A DNA stretch of 64,000 nucleotides, taken from assembly GCF_042684505.1 (NCBI RefSeq), contig NZ_JBHULT010000012.1, forward strand, positions 117,492-181,491, read 5' to 3'. This DNA is from Salinimicrobium flavum. GTDB lineage: Bacteria > Bacteroidota > Bacteroidia > Flavobacteriales > Flavobacteriaceae. Made by a program: the position numbers and the translations under genes. Below are positions 7,669 to 17,268 of this stretch, piece by piece; within the stretch, counting starts at the first letter, position 1; each line of letters opens with the position of its first letter. The notes under the pieces are model-generated. The model searched no databases, was not told where the DNA came from, and saw only the letters and a list, made by a program, of their open reading frames with translations.

Positions 7669-9519
7669 ATGAAAAAAGCATTCTATTTACCCTTTTTGAC
7701 GATTTTATTCCTGGCAGGATGTAGTTCTGATGATGGCGGCGGGGATCCCGTAAAACCAGACCCAGATCCGGAACCACCAATTGTGGAAAGTTATTATGAA
7801 ATTCCTGCAGCTCTTGAAGACTATTATGCAGACGTTGATTTTAATCTTGAAGAGGATAAACTTCACGAAGAACTTGCAGTCCATACTATTGAAAAACACA
7901 CGGATATTTTAGGTTACGGAAGCAGGCACCAATACCTCTACAATGCAGATGCAGACTTTAATAATTCAGGGAATGTTGTGCTTATCTACACAGGAGAAAG
8001 CAGGGACAAAAGAGAATACCAGTCTGGCAGCAACTCCTACAGCCCGCAAACATTTAATACCGAACACGTTTACCCGCAATCTATGCTGGAAGGTGACGCT
8101 ATTGCCGATCTTCACATCCTTAGGGTTGTTGATATCGAAGTAAACGAGTTAAGAATGAATTACCCGTATACAGACGGTGAAGGGCAGTATAAACTGGTTC
8201 AGGATAATTCATTTTATCCGGGAGACGAATGGCGTGGTGATGTTGCCCGTATGGTCATGTACATGAACTTGCGTTATGATGAACCTTTTGAGCCTGTAGG
8301 TGGTCTTGAACTTTTCCTGGAATGGAATGTTGAGGACCCTGTGTCTGCTTTTGAAATGCAGCGTAATGAGGTGATCGAAGATGCCCAGGGTAACAGGAAT
8401 CCGTTCATTGACAATCCGCACCTGGCCACCAGGATCTGGGGAGGTGAAGAAGCTGACAATCGTTGGGATGGAGAGGCAGAAGAAGCAGACGAAGAAGCTC
8501 CTTCTATTCCACAGAACGTGACGGTAGATGAAGTTTCATTTGAGACCGTTGACCTTACCTGGGAAGCTTCAAGTGATAATGTTGGCGTAGCGAAATATAA
8601 TGTAATGGTAGATGGAGATTTCTACACCAGTGTAACCTCAACCTCACTAACTGTTGAAGGTCTTGAACCCGGCGTGACTTATGAATTTACGGTTTCAGCT
8701 GCAGATTCAGCCGGAAATACATCAGATGCCAGCGATGTTGTTGAGGGAACTACCACGGCAGATGACGAAGCGCCCTCTGTTCCGCAGAACCTTAGTGTTT
8801 CTGCAGTATCGGTAACCTCTGTCACTCTTACCTGGGACGCGTCTACAGACAATGCCGCAGTAGCAGGTTATGACATTTATATTAACGGGGAGTTCTATCA
8901 AACCGTTTCCACCACCGAATATACTTTGGCCGGGCTTGATGCTTTGACCACGTATTCATTCGCGGTGAAGGCAAGGGATATCTATGGAAACACTTCAGAA
9001 TTGAGTGCTTCAACAGACGCCACGACCAAAGAAGAAACTGACGAAAATGCAGTAGCTGCAGATATCCTCATTTCAGAATATACCGAAGGGGAATGGGGTT
9101 TCAACAAAGCACTTGAAATTGGCAACCCTACAGCAGAAGCAGTAGACCTTTCAACCTATACTTTAATGAAGATCACAAACGAAAAAGAAGACTGGGAAAA
9201 TGAATTCCAGCTGGAAGGCACCCTTGCAGCAGGTGAGGTACTTGTGATCGTCAACGATGGGGCTGAATATCCCGGACTTTTAGACGCTGCCGATGTATTG
9301 ACAGATCACCAGATCGTTAACTTTAACGGGAATGATCCTGTTGGACTTTTTAAAGACGGCGTATTGATCGATATGATTGGATTCAAAGGAGGGGAGGTTT
9401 TTGCAGCAGATGTAAACCTTCGAAGAAAATCGAGTATTACAAAACCAAACACCACCTTCACTATTGATGAGTGGGAAACATATGACGACGAGGAAACAGA
9501 AGGCTATGGAAGCCTTTAA
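7669..9519 (+). CDS. Secreted endonuclease I lipoprotein with FN3 repeats
   Basis: 616 residues. A lipoprotein signal (FLAGCSS, cysteine at about 18) is followed by a proline-aspartate linker and an endonuclease I domain (about 45-265). The nuclease motifs NTEHVYPQS and DLHIL (His-Me finger type) and RGDVARMVMYMNLRY are visible. Two fibronectin type III domains follow (about 278-360 and 368-450), and then a C-terminal beta domain starting ILISEYTEGEWG that resembles lamin-tail (LTD) domains. The enzyme probably degrades extracellular DNA at the cell surface for nutrient uptake. The FN3 and C-terminal parts likely serve as spacer and binding modules. No canonical C-terminal secretion-sorting signal was recognised. 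Confidence 0.88.
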   Translation: MKKAFYLPFLTILFLAGCSSDDGGGDPVKPDPDPEPPIVESYYEIPAALEDYYADVDFNLEEDKLHEELAVHTIEKHTDILGYGSRHQYLYNADADFNNSGNVVLIYTGESRDKREYQSGSNSYSPQTFNTEHVYPQSMLEGDAIADLHILRVVDIEVNELRMNYPYTDGEGQYKLVQDNSFYPGDEWRGDVARMVMYMNLRYDEPFEPVGGLELFLEWNVEDPVSAFEMQRNEVIEDAQGNRNPFIDNPHLATRIWGGEEADNRWDGEAEEADEEAPSIPQNVTVDEVSFETVDLTWEASSDNVGVAKYNVMVDGDFYTSVTSTSLTVEGLEPGVTYEFTVSAADSAGNTSDASDVVEGTTTADDEAPSVPQNLSVSAVSVTSVTLTWDASTDNAAVAGYDIYINGEFYQTVSTTEYTLAGLDALTTYSFAVKARDIYGNTSELSASTDATTKEETDENAVAADILISEYTEGEWGFNKALEIGNPTAEAVDLSTYTLMKITNEKEDWENEFQLEGTLAAGEVLVIVNDGAEYPGLLDAADVLTDHQIVNFNGNDPVGLFKDGVLIDMIGFKGGEVFAADVNLRRKSSITKPNTTFTIDEWETYDDEETEGYGSL

Positions 9520-9543
9520 CACCTAAAAATCCTCACTCCAGAG

Positions 9544-9580
9544 AAGCCATCGGTATATCAAATTTCCGGTGGCTTTTTTA
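9544..9580 (+). terminator. Terminator after endonuclease gene
   Basis: Stem AAGCCATCGG / CCGGTGGCTT (10 pairs, one G-U), 12-base loop, then a T-rich tail. Confidence 0.75.
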
Positions 9581-9613
9581 TTTTTTGGAAGCATTCAAAT
9601 GTTTTAAAAAATG

Positions 9614-9621
9614 TAAATTTG
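9614..9621 (+). promoter_or_regulatory. -7 promoter box (TAAATTTG) for purL
   Basis: Exact TAnnTTTG match 32 bases before ATG 9654. It lies inside a longer open frame beginning at 9585, which supports the shorter start. Confidence 0.65.
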
Positions 9622-9653
9622 CTTCCTTACAACAACACACTAAACCTCACAGA

Positions 9654-12600
9654 ATGATCCTGTTCTTCGGAAACAAACCCAATAAGGTATATGCGGTTGA
9701 TACGCATAAGGACCTTTCGGCTGAAAACATAGTCAAATTAAACTGGCTTTTTGGAAATGCACAATATTTAGAAAAATCTGCCATGGCAGATTTTTTTGTT
9801 GGGCCTCGTGCGGCCATGGTCACCCCATGGAGTACCAATGCGGTTGAGATAACCCAAAATATGGGAATTGACGGGATTCGTCGTATTGAGGAGTTCATTG
9901 AGGTAGATTCACGTTATTCAGACTATGACCCCATGCTCTCCCAGAAGTACGACGGACTGGATCAAAAGATCTTCACCATTGACATTGAGCCTGAAGCTGT
10001 GATGTATGTGGATGACATTGCTGCATATAATGAGAAAGAAGGACTTGCCTTGAATTCAGAAGAAATAGAATATCTTGAAAAACTGGCAGAGAGAATTGGC
10101 AGAAAACTTACAGATTCTGAGGTTTTCGGATTTTCCCAGGTCAACTCAGAGCACTGCCGCCATAAGATCTTTAACGGCACCTTTGTGATCGATGGGAAAG
10201 AAAAACCTTCTTCCCTTTTTAAACTTATCAGGAAAACTTCGGAAGAAAATCCTAACGAGATCGTATCTGCCTATAAAGATAATGTGGCCTTCATAAAAGG
10301 TCCCCGGGTAGAGCAGTTTGCCCCGAAGACTGCAGATAAACCCGACTATTACAGAAAAGTTGATTTTGACTCGGTCATTTCCCTGAAAGCCGAAACCCAC
10401 AATTTCCCAACGACCGTAGAACCATTTAACGGTGCTGCTACCGGAAGCGGAGGAGAGATAAGGGACAGGCTGGCCGGTGGAAAAGGTTCCTTACCGCTTG
10501 CAGGTACGGCCGTTTACATGACCTCTTACTCCCGTCTCGAAGAAAACCGGAACTGGGAAAACGCTTTTTCAGAAAGGCCATGGCTATACCAAACGCCCAT
10601 GGACATCTTGATCAAGGCTTCCAACGGAGCCTCAGATTTCGGGAACAAGTTTGGACAGCCGCTAATAGCCGGTTCTGTCCTCACTTTTGAACACCAGGAA
10701 AACAGTCGGGGACTGGGATATGACAAAGTGATCATGATGGCAGGAGGAATTGGCTATGGCAAAGCCGACCAGGCCATAAAAGGTCACCCGAAAAAAGGGG
10801 ACCAGATCGTGGTTCTGGGTGGTGAGAATTACCGCATAGGAATGGGCGGAGCTGCCGTTTCTTCAGCAGACACAGGAGAATTCAGCAGTGGAATAGAACT
10901 TAATGCCATACAACGTTCCAACCCCGAAATGCAAAAACGTGCCGCGAATACCATTCGCGCCATGGTGGAAGCAGATGAAAATCCAATAGTCTCTATTCAC
11001 GATCACGGGGCAGGCGGACATTTGAATTGCCTTAGCGAACTGGTTGAAGAAACCGGAGGAAACATTGACCTGGATAAATTACCGGTGGGAGATCCTACCC
11101 TATCAGCAAAAGAGATCATTGGAAATGAGTCTCAGGAAAGAATGGGACTTATCATTTCTGAAAAGGATCTGGGGCAAATGCAAAAGATCGCCGAAAGGGA
11201 ACGTACTCCTCTTTATGCCGTGGGACAGGTTACTGAAGATCATCAATTCACATTTGAGAGTAAAAAGACCGGTATTAAACCTATGGACCTGGCGTTGGCT
11301 GATATGTTTGGCAGTTCTCCAAAGATGATAATGAAGGACAAAACTGTAGACCGGAAATATTCAGAAATAGAATATTACATCGAGAACCTTCATAAGTACC
11401 TCGACCAGGTGCTGCAACTGGAAGCGGTAGGTTCCAAAGACTGGCTAACAAACAAAGTGGACCGCTGTGTGACCGGAAAGGTGGCTAAACAACAAACTGC
11501 AGGTCCCCTGCAATTGCCATTGAACAACTGCGGCGTAATGGCTCTTGATTATAAAGGAAAAGAAGGGGTGGCGACCTCAATTGGTCACTCCCCTGTTTCT
11601 GCCCTAATCGATCCCGTAGCGGGATCAAGGAATTCAATTGCCGAAGCACTCACCAATATTGTATGGGCCCCTCTCGAAAAGGGGTTGAAATCTGTTTCCT
11701 TATCTGCGAACTGGATGTGGCCCTGTAACAATGAGGGTGAAGACGCAAGATTATATGAAGCCGTGCAGGGGGTGTCAGATTTTGCCATTTCCCTGGGAAT
11801 AAATGTCCCTACCGGAAAAGATTCTTTATCCATGAAGCAGCGTTATGAAGACGGCAACGTGCTGGCGCCGGGTACGGTGATCATTTCGGCAGCAGGACAC
11901 TGTGAGGATATCAAAAAAGTGGTTGAACCTGTGTTGCATAAAGAAGGGGGTGATATCTATTATCTTAACTTTTCCCAGGATAGTTTTAAACTGGGAGGTT
12001 CTTCCTTCGCTCAGATCCTGAACAAGGTGGGAACCCAGGCACCCACCGTTACAGATGATAAAAAGTTCTCCACGGCATTTAATGCTATCCAGGACCTTAT
12101 AAGAAAAGACCTTATCCTTGCGGGGCACGATGTGGCTTCGGGCGGTTTGATCACTACCCTTCTGGAAATGTGTTTTGCAGATATAGATCTTGCCGCAAAC
12201 CTTGATCTTTCAGAACTTGGGGAAGAAGACAATGTAAAATTGCTATTTGCAGAAAACTGCGGAATTGTATTTCAGGCAAAGGATTCTTCGGTAGAAGAAA
12301 TTTTAAAAGAGCAGCAGGTTGAATTCTTTAAGATAGGAAGAGCTTCCGAAGGAAAGATCCTGAAAATAAAGAATGGAGGGCAAACGCTGCAGTTCAATAT
12401 TCCGCAACTGCGTGATACCTGGTCCCGTACCTCTTTCCTGCTTGATCAAAGACAAAGCGGGGCAGACAATGCAGCCGAACGTTATAAGAACTATGCGAAC
12501 CAGCCTCTTCATTTCAGGTTCCCTGAGAATTTCAGTGGAAAATTCCCCGAAGTCGATGCGGCGAAACCTCGCATAAAGGCCGCAATCATCAGGGAAAAAG

Positions 12601-13319
12601 GATCAAATTCTGAACGGGAAATGGCATATGCCATGGATCTCGCAGGTTTTGACGTGAAAGATGTGCACATGACCGACCTTATTTCAGGTCGGGAAACCCT
12701 GGAAGATATAAGATTTATTGCTGCCGTGGGAGGATTCTCTAATTCAGATGTATTGGGAAGTGCCAAAGGCTGGGCAGGAGCCTTCCTCTATAACAAGAAA
12801 GCAAAGAACGCTCTTGATAATTTCTTCGCAAGAGAGGACACCATTTCCCTTGGAGTTTGCAATGGATGTCAACTATTTATGGAACTTGGGTTATTACATC
12901 CCAATCATGAGCAGAAACCAAAAATGCTGCACAATGAATCCCATAAATTCGAATGTACCTTCACTTCTATGGAAATCGCCGAGAACAATTCGGTGATGAT
13001 GCATTCCCTTTCAGGTACCCGATTAGGGATCTGGGCGGCCCATGGGGAAGGAAAATTCAGTTTTCCTTATGAGTTAGAACGCTACAACATCATAGGGAAA
13101 TATGGTTATGAAACCTATCCTTCTAACCCCAATGGCTCTCATTATAATGCAGCGATGATAGTAAGTGATGACGGCAGGCACCTGGCTATGATGCCGCACC
13201 TTGAGCGCTCCACTTTCCCATGGAACTGGGCAAGTTATCCAAAGAACAGAAAAGACGAAGTTTCACCATGGATAGAAGCCCTGGTAAATGCCAGAAAATG
13301 GCTGGAAAAGCACCAATAG
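9654..13319 (+). CDS. purL: Phosphoribosylformylglycinamidine synthase, large single-chain form
   Basis: De novo purine enzyme that converts FGAR to FGAM using ATP and glutamine. The start is ATG 9654 (1221 residues) because the promoter box lies just upstream and MILFFGNKPNK is the natural N-terminus; the frame extends back to 9585. The synthase core shows SEHCRHKIFNG and the AETHNFPT loop, the AIR-synthase-like repeats in the middle, and a C-terminal class I glutaminase with the nucleophile in GVCNGCQLF (about residue 1067) and the partner histidine and glutamate in MMPHLERS (about 1179). Length fits the fused PurL form rather than the split PurQ/PurL/PurS form. A strong bidirectional hairpin follows. 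Confidence 0.97.
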   Translation: MILFFGNKPNKVYAVDTHKDLSAENIVKLNWLFGNAQYLEKSAMADFFVGPRAAMVTPWSTNAVEITQNMGIDGIRRIEEFIEVDSRYSDYDPMLSQKYDGLDQKIFTIDIEPEAVMYVDDIAAYNEKEGLALNSEEIEYLEKLAERIGRKLTDSEVFGFSQVNSEHCRHKIFNGTFVIDGKEKPSSLFKLIRKTSEENPNEIVSAYKDNVAFIKGPRVEQFAPKTADKPDYYRKVDFDSVISLKAETHNFPTTVEPFNGAATGSGGEIRDRLAGGKGSLPLAGTAVYMTSYSRLEENRNWENAFSERPWLYQTPMDILIKASNGASDFGNKFGQPLIAGSVLTFEHQENSRGLGYDKVIMMAGGIGYGKADQAIKGHPKKGDQIVVLGGENYRIGMGGAAVSSADTGEFSSGIELNAIQRSNPEMQKRAANTIRAMVEADENPIVSIHDHGAGGHLNCLSELVEETGGNIDLDKLPVGDPTLSAKEIIGNESQERMGLIISEKDLGQMQKIAERERTPLYAVGQVTEDHQFTFESKKTGIKPMDLALADMFGSSPKMIMKDKTVDRKYSEIEYYIENLHKYLDQVLQLEAVGSKDWLTNKVDRCVTGKVAKQQTAGPLQLPLNNCGVMALDYKGKEGVATSIGHSPVSALIDPVAGSRNSIAEALTNIVWAPLEKGLKSVSLSANWMWPCNNEGEDARLYEAVQGVSDFAISLGINVPTGKDSLSMKQRYEDGNVLAPGTVIISAAGHCEDIKKVVEPVLHKEGGDIYYLNFSQDSFKLGGSSFAQILNKVGTQAPTVTDDKKFSTAFNAIQDLIRKDLILAGHDVASGGLITTLLEMCFADIDLAANLDLSELGEEDNVKLLFAENCGIVFQAKDSSVEEILKEQQVEFFKIGRASEGKILKIKNGGQTLQFNIPQLRDTWSRTSFLLDQRQSGADNAAERYKNYANQPLHFRFPENFSGKFPEVDAAKPRIKAAIIREKGSNSEREMAYAMDLAGFDVKDVHMTDLISGRETLEDIRFIAAVGGFSNSDVLGSAKGWAGAFLYNKKAKNALDNFFAREDTISLGVCNGCQLFMELGLLHPNHEQKPKMLHNESHKFECTFTSMEIAENNSVMMHSLSGTRLGIWAAHGEGKFSFPYELERYNIIGKYGYETYPSNPNGSHYNAAMIVSDDGRHLAMMPHLERSTFPWNWASYPKNRKDEVSPWIEALVNARKWLEKHQ

Positions 13320-13330
13320 AAACTGAAATA

Positions 13331-13364
13331 AAAAAGCTCCCGACCTTTAACATCGGGAGCTTTT
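13331..13364. terminator. Bidirectional terminator between purL and the convergent lipoprotein gene
   Basis: Perfect 12-base stem AAAAGCTCCCGA / TCGGGAGCTTTT with a 9-base loop, A-rich on one side and T-rich on the other, between two convergent genes. Confidence 0.88.
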
Positions 13365-13379
13365 GCTTATTTAGGTTCA

Positions 13380-14966
13380 TTATTCCATTGCTATTGCCGT
13401 TAGGACTACGACTTCAACAAGTTCACCGTCTTCATACGCTTCTTCCATGATCAAACCGGTTCCCGGCGCATAATATTTTAGTTCATAAACATTGGGTTCA
13501 AAGGGATTCACGTCTCTTGTCACCAAAACGTTTTCAAATGTTCCCATATCGATGATCACTGTTTCGTCTAAAGCCACGACCTCGGCAAAATCTTCAGCTT
13601 CACCCTCGTAATATTCCTGATAATAGAACTGTCCTAAAGAAGGATCTCCGGGTAACCAATAGCCGGGAAGAGCACCATCTATTCCCGCCTCCCAGGAACC
13701 TTCAGTATCTAAAAAGTTTCCCATTTCATCATAATTCTTAGAAAGTTCCCCCATATACCATAGGTTTCCGGAATCATCCTGGGCAATCCAGTCATCTGTA
13801 TCCTCAACAATGACTCCATCGACCCTCACTACATCTCGTTGGATCACTGTGGTTATCCCCATGACTTCTTTGGTCTCGGTTCTTCGCTCAATCATTATTT
13901 GCTCTACCGCTTCAGAACCCATCACACCATCTTCAACTTCAAAGACCTCATACTCATAGAATGCGTATGCAGATGGACCATAATAAGGATTGGTAATGTT
14001 TGTAGGGTTAGAGAAATTAGCGGGATCAAAATTTGGAAGTTCTGGCAATTCGCTCTCTTCACAACCAAATCTGAAATGGTGATAATCCACATCAGTATCA
14101 CCGTCAAAATTTTGCATTACATCTTCCCTACTCAGGCTTCCTGAGAAGCTCATTTCCGGAGCATCATATACTCCTTCCCAGTCAAGTAAAGTGATAGTGT
14201 AATCCAGATATTCTTCATCGTCATCATATTCGGAGTAATCAGGGAGATGCAAGCATAATGGTTCAGCGTACCAGTCTCCATCTCCATTGGTTCCTGTAAC
14301 ATTGGTCGCCCCGGAAACAACCGGCTCTCCATCAATAGTAATATCAACTGAATAACGTGCAGGATAATGACGTCCATCTTCTCCACAGTAATTTGCAAAG
14401 AAGCAGTATTCAAAAGTCTCTGTCGTATCAAATTCAAAAAAGACGTAACCGTACTCGTTTACATCCCGATCATCATAACATAAAACCTCAACATCAACAT
14501 ATTTTTTCACCCCTGCACCCAGGCTGATATCGTATGGCAGGACTTTGTCAACAAATTCGGAAAGAATGCTTCCCTCCATTGGCGCAAGCCAGATAAGGTC
14601 TCCTGCGGCGTTGTAGACTGAAAAATACTCAAGGGAATAATTGCCGGGAACAAGTTCAAGTTCCTGGGTAAATAATTGCCCAATCACAAGGTCTACCCTA
14701 AAGGGGTCGCCGGCAGAACCAACTATTTCGAGTTCACCCTGCATAAGGATGATCTCAACATAGGCAGGGGAATCATCTGAACAAACCGGAATATCAGCAA
14801 TTGATTGCCTATTAGTTGATTTGCTGGCCAGATCTTCTACTATGGCGCTAAAGGATATGGTAGCCTTATCAGTTTCAGAGTCAATTTTATTCTCTTCTTT
14901 ACTACAGGAAGAAAATATAAGTGTTAGAATTGTCAATCCCATTAGATACACTTTCATTTTTTTCAT
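13380..14966 (-). CDS. Large acidic lipoprotein of unknown function
   Basis: 528 residues; no family recognised with confidence. The N-terminus is a lipoprotein signal (LTLIFSSCSKEE, cysteine near residue 21). The mature protein is very acidic and rich in tyrosine, with beta-strand-like patterning. The last ~60 residues (...YYAPGTGLIMEEAY...) resemble a C-terminal motif seen in other uncharacterised Bacteroidota envelope proteins. It stands alone: convergent with purL, and separated from the divergent acyl-CoA ligase by about 400 bases. It is probably surface- or periplasm-anchored. No catalytic residues can be assigned. Confidence 0.75.
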   Translation of the reverse strand: MKKMKVYLMGLTILTLIFSSCSKEENKIDSETDKATISFSAIVEDLASKSTNRQSIADIPVCSDDSPAYVEIILMQGELEIVGSAGDPFRVDLVIGQLFTQELELVPGNYSLEYFSVYNAAGDLIWLAPMEGSILSEFVDKVLPYDISLGAGVKKYVDVEVLCYDDRDVNEYGYVFFEFDTTETFEYCFFANYCGEDGRHYPARYSVDITIDGEPVVSGATNVTGTNGDGDWYAEPLCLHLPDYSEYDDDEEYLDYTITLLDWEGVYDAPEMSFSGSLSREDVMQNFDGDTDVDYHHFRFGCEESELPELPNFDPANFSNPTNITNPYYGPSAYAFYEYEVFEVEDGVMGSEAVEQIMIERRTETKEVMGITTVIQRDVVRVDGVIVEDTDDWIAQDDSGNLWYMGELSKNYDEMGNFLDTEGSWEAGIDGALPGYWLPGDPSLGQFYYQEYYEGEAEDFAEVVALDETVIIDMGTFENVLVTRDVNPFEPNVYELKYYAPGTGLIMEEAYEDGELVEVVVLTAIAME

Positions 14967-15368
14967 AACTGGATGGTTTTAATTAATATTTATTGAATGG
15001 TTGATTACGTACACAAAAACTCCTTAGACAGAAAGAATTCCTGACTTTAGGAGTGCATATAAAAAGTGGAGGTTAGGTCGGTGATTTTTTGGACAACCCA
15101 ATATAGGTCTTCCTGATAGAAATTTATATGGGTGAAAACCCTTGATTTTCAACAATATATACCCATATTTCTTTCATGTTTTATTAATCCTGCGGCTTAA
15201 TAAAATTTTTTTAAACTTAAAAACTGCAATACTTAATCATGAGGAATTATTAGAAGAAAAGAATGGTATTAATAAATAAATAAGTAAAATTTTATTATTT
15301 TAAAAAATTCAATTTGAAATCGCTGTTCCTTTTCCTATTTTGCAGGGTTGATTTTAACAATATAGTAA
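14967..15368. other. Long AT-rich divergent intergenic region with hairpins
   Basis: About 400 bases with no convincing gene. It contains a nested hairpin, arms ATATGGGT (15126-15133) and ACCCATAT (15161-15168) enclosing GAAAA / TTTTC. It also contains a second hairpin TTTTATTAA / TTAATAAAA (15179-15205) followed by seven T, which has the form of an AT-rich terminator on the plus strand. A promoter for the acyl-CoA ligase lies further right (15313-15342). The hairpins are upstream of that promoter, so they may belong to a separate short transcript. Confidence 0.5.
15313..15342 (+). promoter_or_regulatory. Promoter of the acyl-CoA ligase gene
   Basis: TTTG at 15313-15316, an 18-base spacer, then CTATTTTG at 15335-15342 (near TAnnTTTG), 26 bases before the ATG. 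The spacing fits the TTG-N17-23-TAnnTTTG pattern described for Flavobacterium. Confidence 0.55.
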
Positions 15369-17144
15369 ATGACCGAAATTAAAAGACTATTCGATTTTCC
15401 ATACTTCCAGCTTGAAAATGCCCCACTGGAAAAATCTTTGGTGACAAAACGCAATGGGAAATGGGAAGCCCTTTCTTCTCAGGAATATATTGACAAGGCA
15501 AATGCGGTTAGCCGGGGCCTTCTCAGACTGGGAATACAGCCCAATGACAAGGTAGCGGTAATATCTACTACCAACAGAACAGAATGGAACGTACTTGATA
15601 TTGGCCTTTTACAAACGGGAGCACAAAATGTTCCCATCTATCCTACAGTATCTGAAGAAGATTATGAGTATGTGATCAACCACAGTGAATCTATTTACTG
15701 TTTTGTCTCAGATGCAGAGATTCTTGAGAAACTTAATAAAATTAAAGGCAATACCTCCTTAAAAGGAGTGTATTCTTTTGATGAGATCCCGGGATGTGAT
15801 AATTGGAGTGAGATCCTGAAAATGGGAGAAGATAAGTCTAACCAGGATGAAGTAGAGGCTCGTAAAAAGGCAGTAGGAGAAGATGACCTGGCAACCCTTA
15901 TTTACACTTCGGGTACTACCGGAAGGCCTAAAGGCGTAATGCTCTCCCATAAAAATATTGTTAGTGACGTATTGCTGAGCTCAGAACGTGTTCCTTTTGA
16001 CTTCGGAACTTATGTTGCACTTAGCTTCCTGCCGGTTTGCCATATCTTCGAAAGGATGATTCTGTACCTTTATCAGTACTACAGTGTATCTATTCATTTT
16101 GCTGAATCCATTGAAAAGATTAGTGATAACCTGAAAGAAGTTAAACCCCATGTGATCTCTGCAGTTCCCCGTCTTCTGGAAAAGGTATATGACAAGATCA
16201 TTGCAAAAGGATCTACCGTGGGCGGCATCAAACAAAAACTATTCTTCTGGGCAGTTGAACTTGGATTGGAGTATGAACCTTACGGTGCGAATGGTTGGTG
16301 GTATGAGACTAAACTTAACATTGCCAGAAAACTGATCTTTTCAAAATGGAAAGAAGGCCTTGGAGGAAATATCGAATTGATCGTTTCGGGAAGTGCTGCG
16401 CTGCAGCCCAGGCTTGCAAGGGTATTCGCGGCAGCAGGAATTCCCGTGATGGAAGGATACGGACTTACGGAAACTTCCCCGGTGATCTCGGTTAACGACC
16501 AGAGAAATCATGGCTTTAGGATTGGGACCGTAGGTAGGGTCCTTAAAGATGTTGAAGTCAAGATCGCTGAAGACGGAGAGATCCTCACCAAAGGACCTAA
16601 CGTAATGAAAGGCTATTTCAAGGACCCGGAAAAGACCGCTGAAGTCATTAATGGCGATGGTTATTTCCATACAGGAGATATTGGGGAACTAGACAAGGAT
16701 GGCTTCCTGAAGATCACTGATCGTAAAAAAGAGATGTTCAAAACATCGGGAGGAAAATATGTTGCGCCTCAGGTCATTGAAAATCAAATGAAACAGTCTC
16801 GTTTCATTGATGAGATCATGGTAATTGGGGAAGGAGAGAAAATGCCTGCTGCTTTTATTCAACCTAATTTTGAATTCCTTAGGGAATGGGCACACCGCAA
16901 GCATATTGAGGTTGGTGACACCAATGATGCGTTGATCAATAATACAGAAGTCATCAACAGGATCCAGGAAGAAGTGGATTTTTACAACCAAAAATTCGGG
17001 AGCTGGGAGAAGATAAAGCGATTTGAGCTTACCCCCGACGTATGGAGTATCGAAGGAGATCACCTCACCCCAACAATGAAACTTAAAAGAAGGAACATCA
17101 TCAAACTCTATCAAAACCTGTACGATGAGATCTATGAAAGATAG
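15369..17144 (+). CDS. Long-chain fatty acid--CoA ligase (AMP-forming)
   Basis: 591-residue ANL-family adenylating enzyme that activates fatty acids to acyl-CoA, feeding lipid synthesis or the beta-oxidation operon about 7 kb away. The P-loop-like motif IYTSGTTGRPKG is near residue 178, the GYGLTETSP motif near 363, and the hinge/C-terminal motif ITDRKKEMFKTSGGKYVAPQ near 450. Length and order fit the FadD15/ACSL-like branch common in Bacteroidota. It is monocistronic, with its own promoter and a perfect terminator. Chain-length preference is not readable from sequence. Confidence 0.92.
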   Translation: MTEIKRLFDFPYFQLENAPLEKSLVTKRNGKWEALSSQEYIDKANAVSRGLLRLGIQPNDKVAVISTTNRTEWNVLDIGLLQTGAQNVPIYPTVSEEDYEYVINHSESIYCFVSDAEILEKLNKIKGNTSLKGVYSFDEIPGCDNWSEILKMGEDKSNQDEVEARKKAVGEDDLATLIYTSGTTGRPKGVMLSHKNIVSDVLLSSERVPFDFGTYVALSFLPVCHIFERMILYLYQYYSVSIHFAESIEKISDNLKEVKPHVISAVPRLLEKVYDKIIAKGSTVGGIKQKLFFWAVELGLEYEPYGANGWWYETKLNIARKLIFSKWKEGLGGNIELIVSGSAALQPRLARVFAAAGIPVMEGYGLTETSPVISVNDQRNHGFRIGTVGRVLKDVEVKIAEDGEILTKGPNVMKGYFKDPEKTAEVINGDGYFHTGDIGELDKDGFLKITDRKKEMFKTSGGKYVAPQVIENQMKQSRFIDEIMVIGEGEKMPAAFIQPNFEFLREWAHRKHIEVGDTNDALINNTEVINRIQEEVDFYNQKFGSWEKIKRFELTPDVWSIEGDHLTPTMKLKRRNIIKLYQNLYDEIYER

Positions 17145-17160
17145 TTGAGAAAAGAATTCA

Positions 17161-17197
17161 ATAAATGTCCGGTCAGGTTCCGGACATTTATCTTTTT
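17161..17197 (+). terminator. Terminator after acyl-CoA ligase
   Basis: Perfect 12-base stem ATAAATGTCCGG / CCGGACATTTAT, 7-base loop, followed by CTTTTT. Confidence 0.88.
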
Positions 17198-17268
17198 AAA
17201 AATACCGTCATCAGTAAAAAAGGATTTGCAGGAAAACCGTAAATTAGGCTTATTCAAATCATGAATAA

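Noticed and set aside
9585..9653. Longer start for purL
   Set aside because: A consensus -7 box lies within this stretch, and family members begin at the position of ATG 9654.
13839..14437. Open frames of about 100 codons on both strands opposite or within the acidic lipoprotein gene
   Set aside because: They are shadows of a compositionally biased gene and show no start signals or homology-like features.
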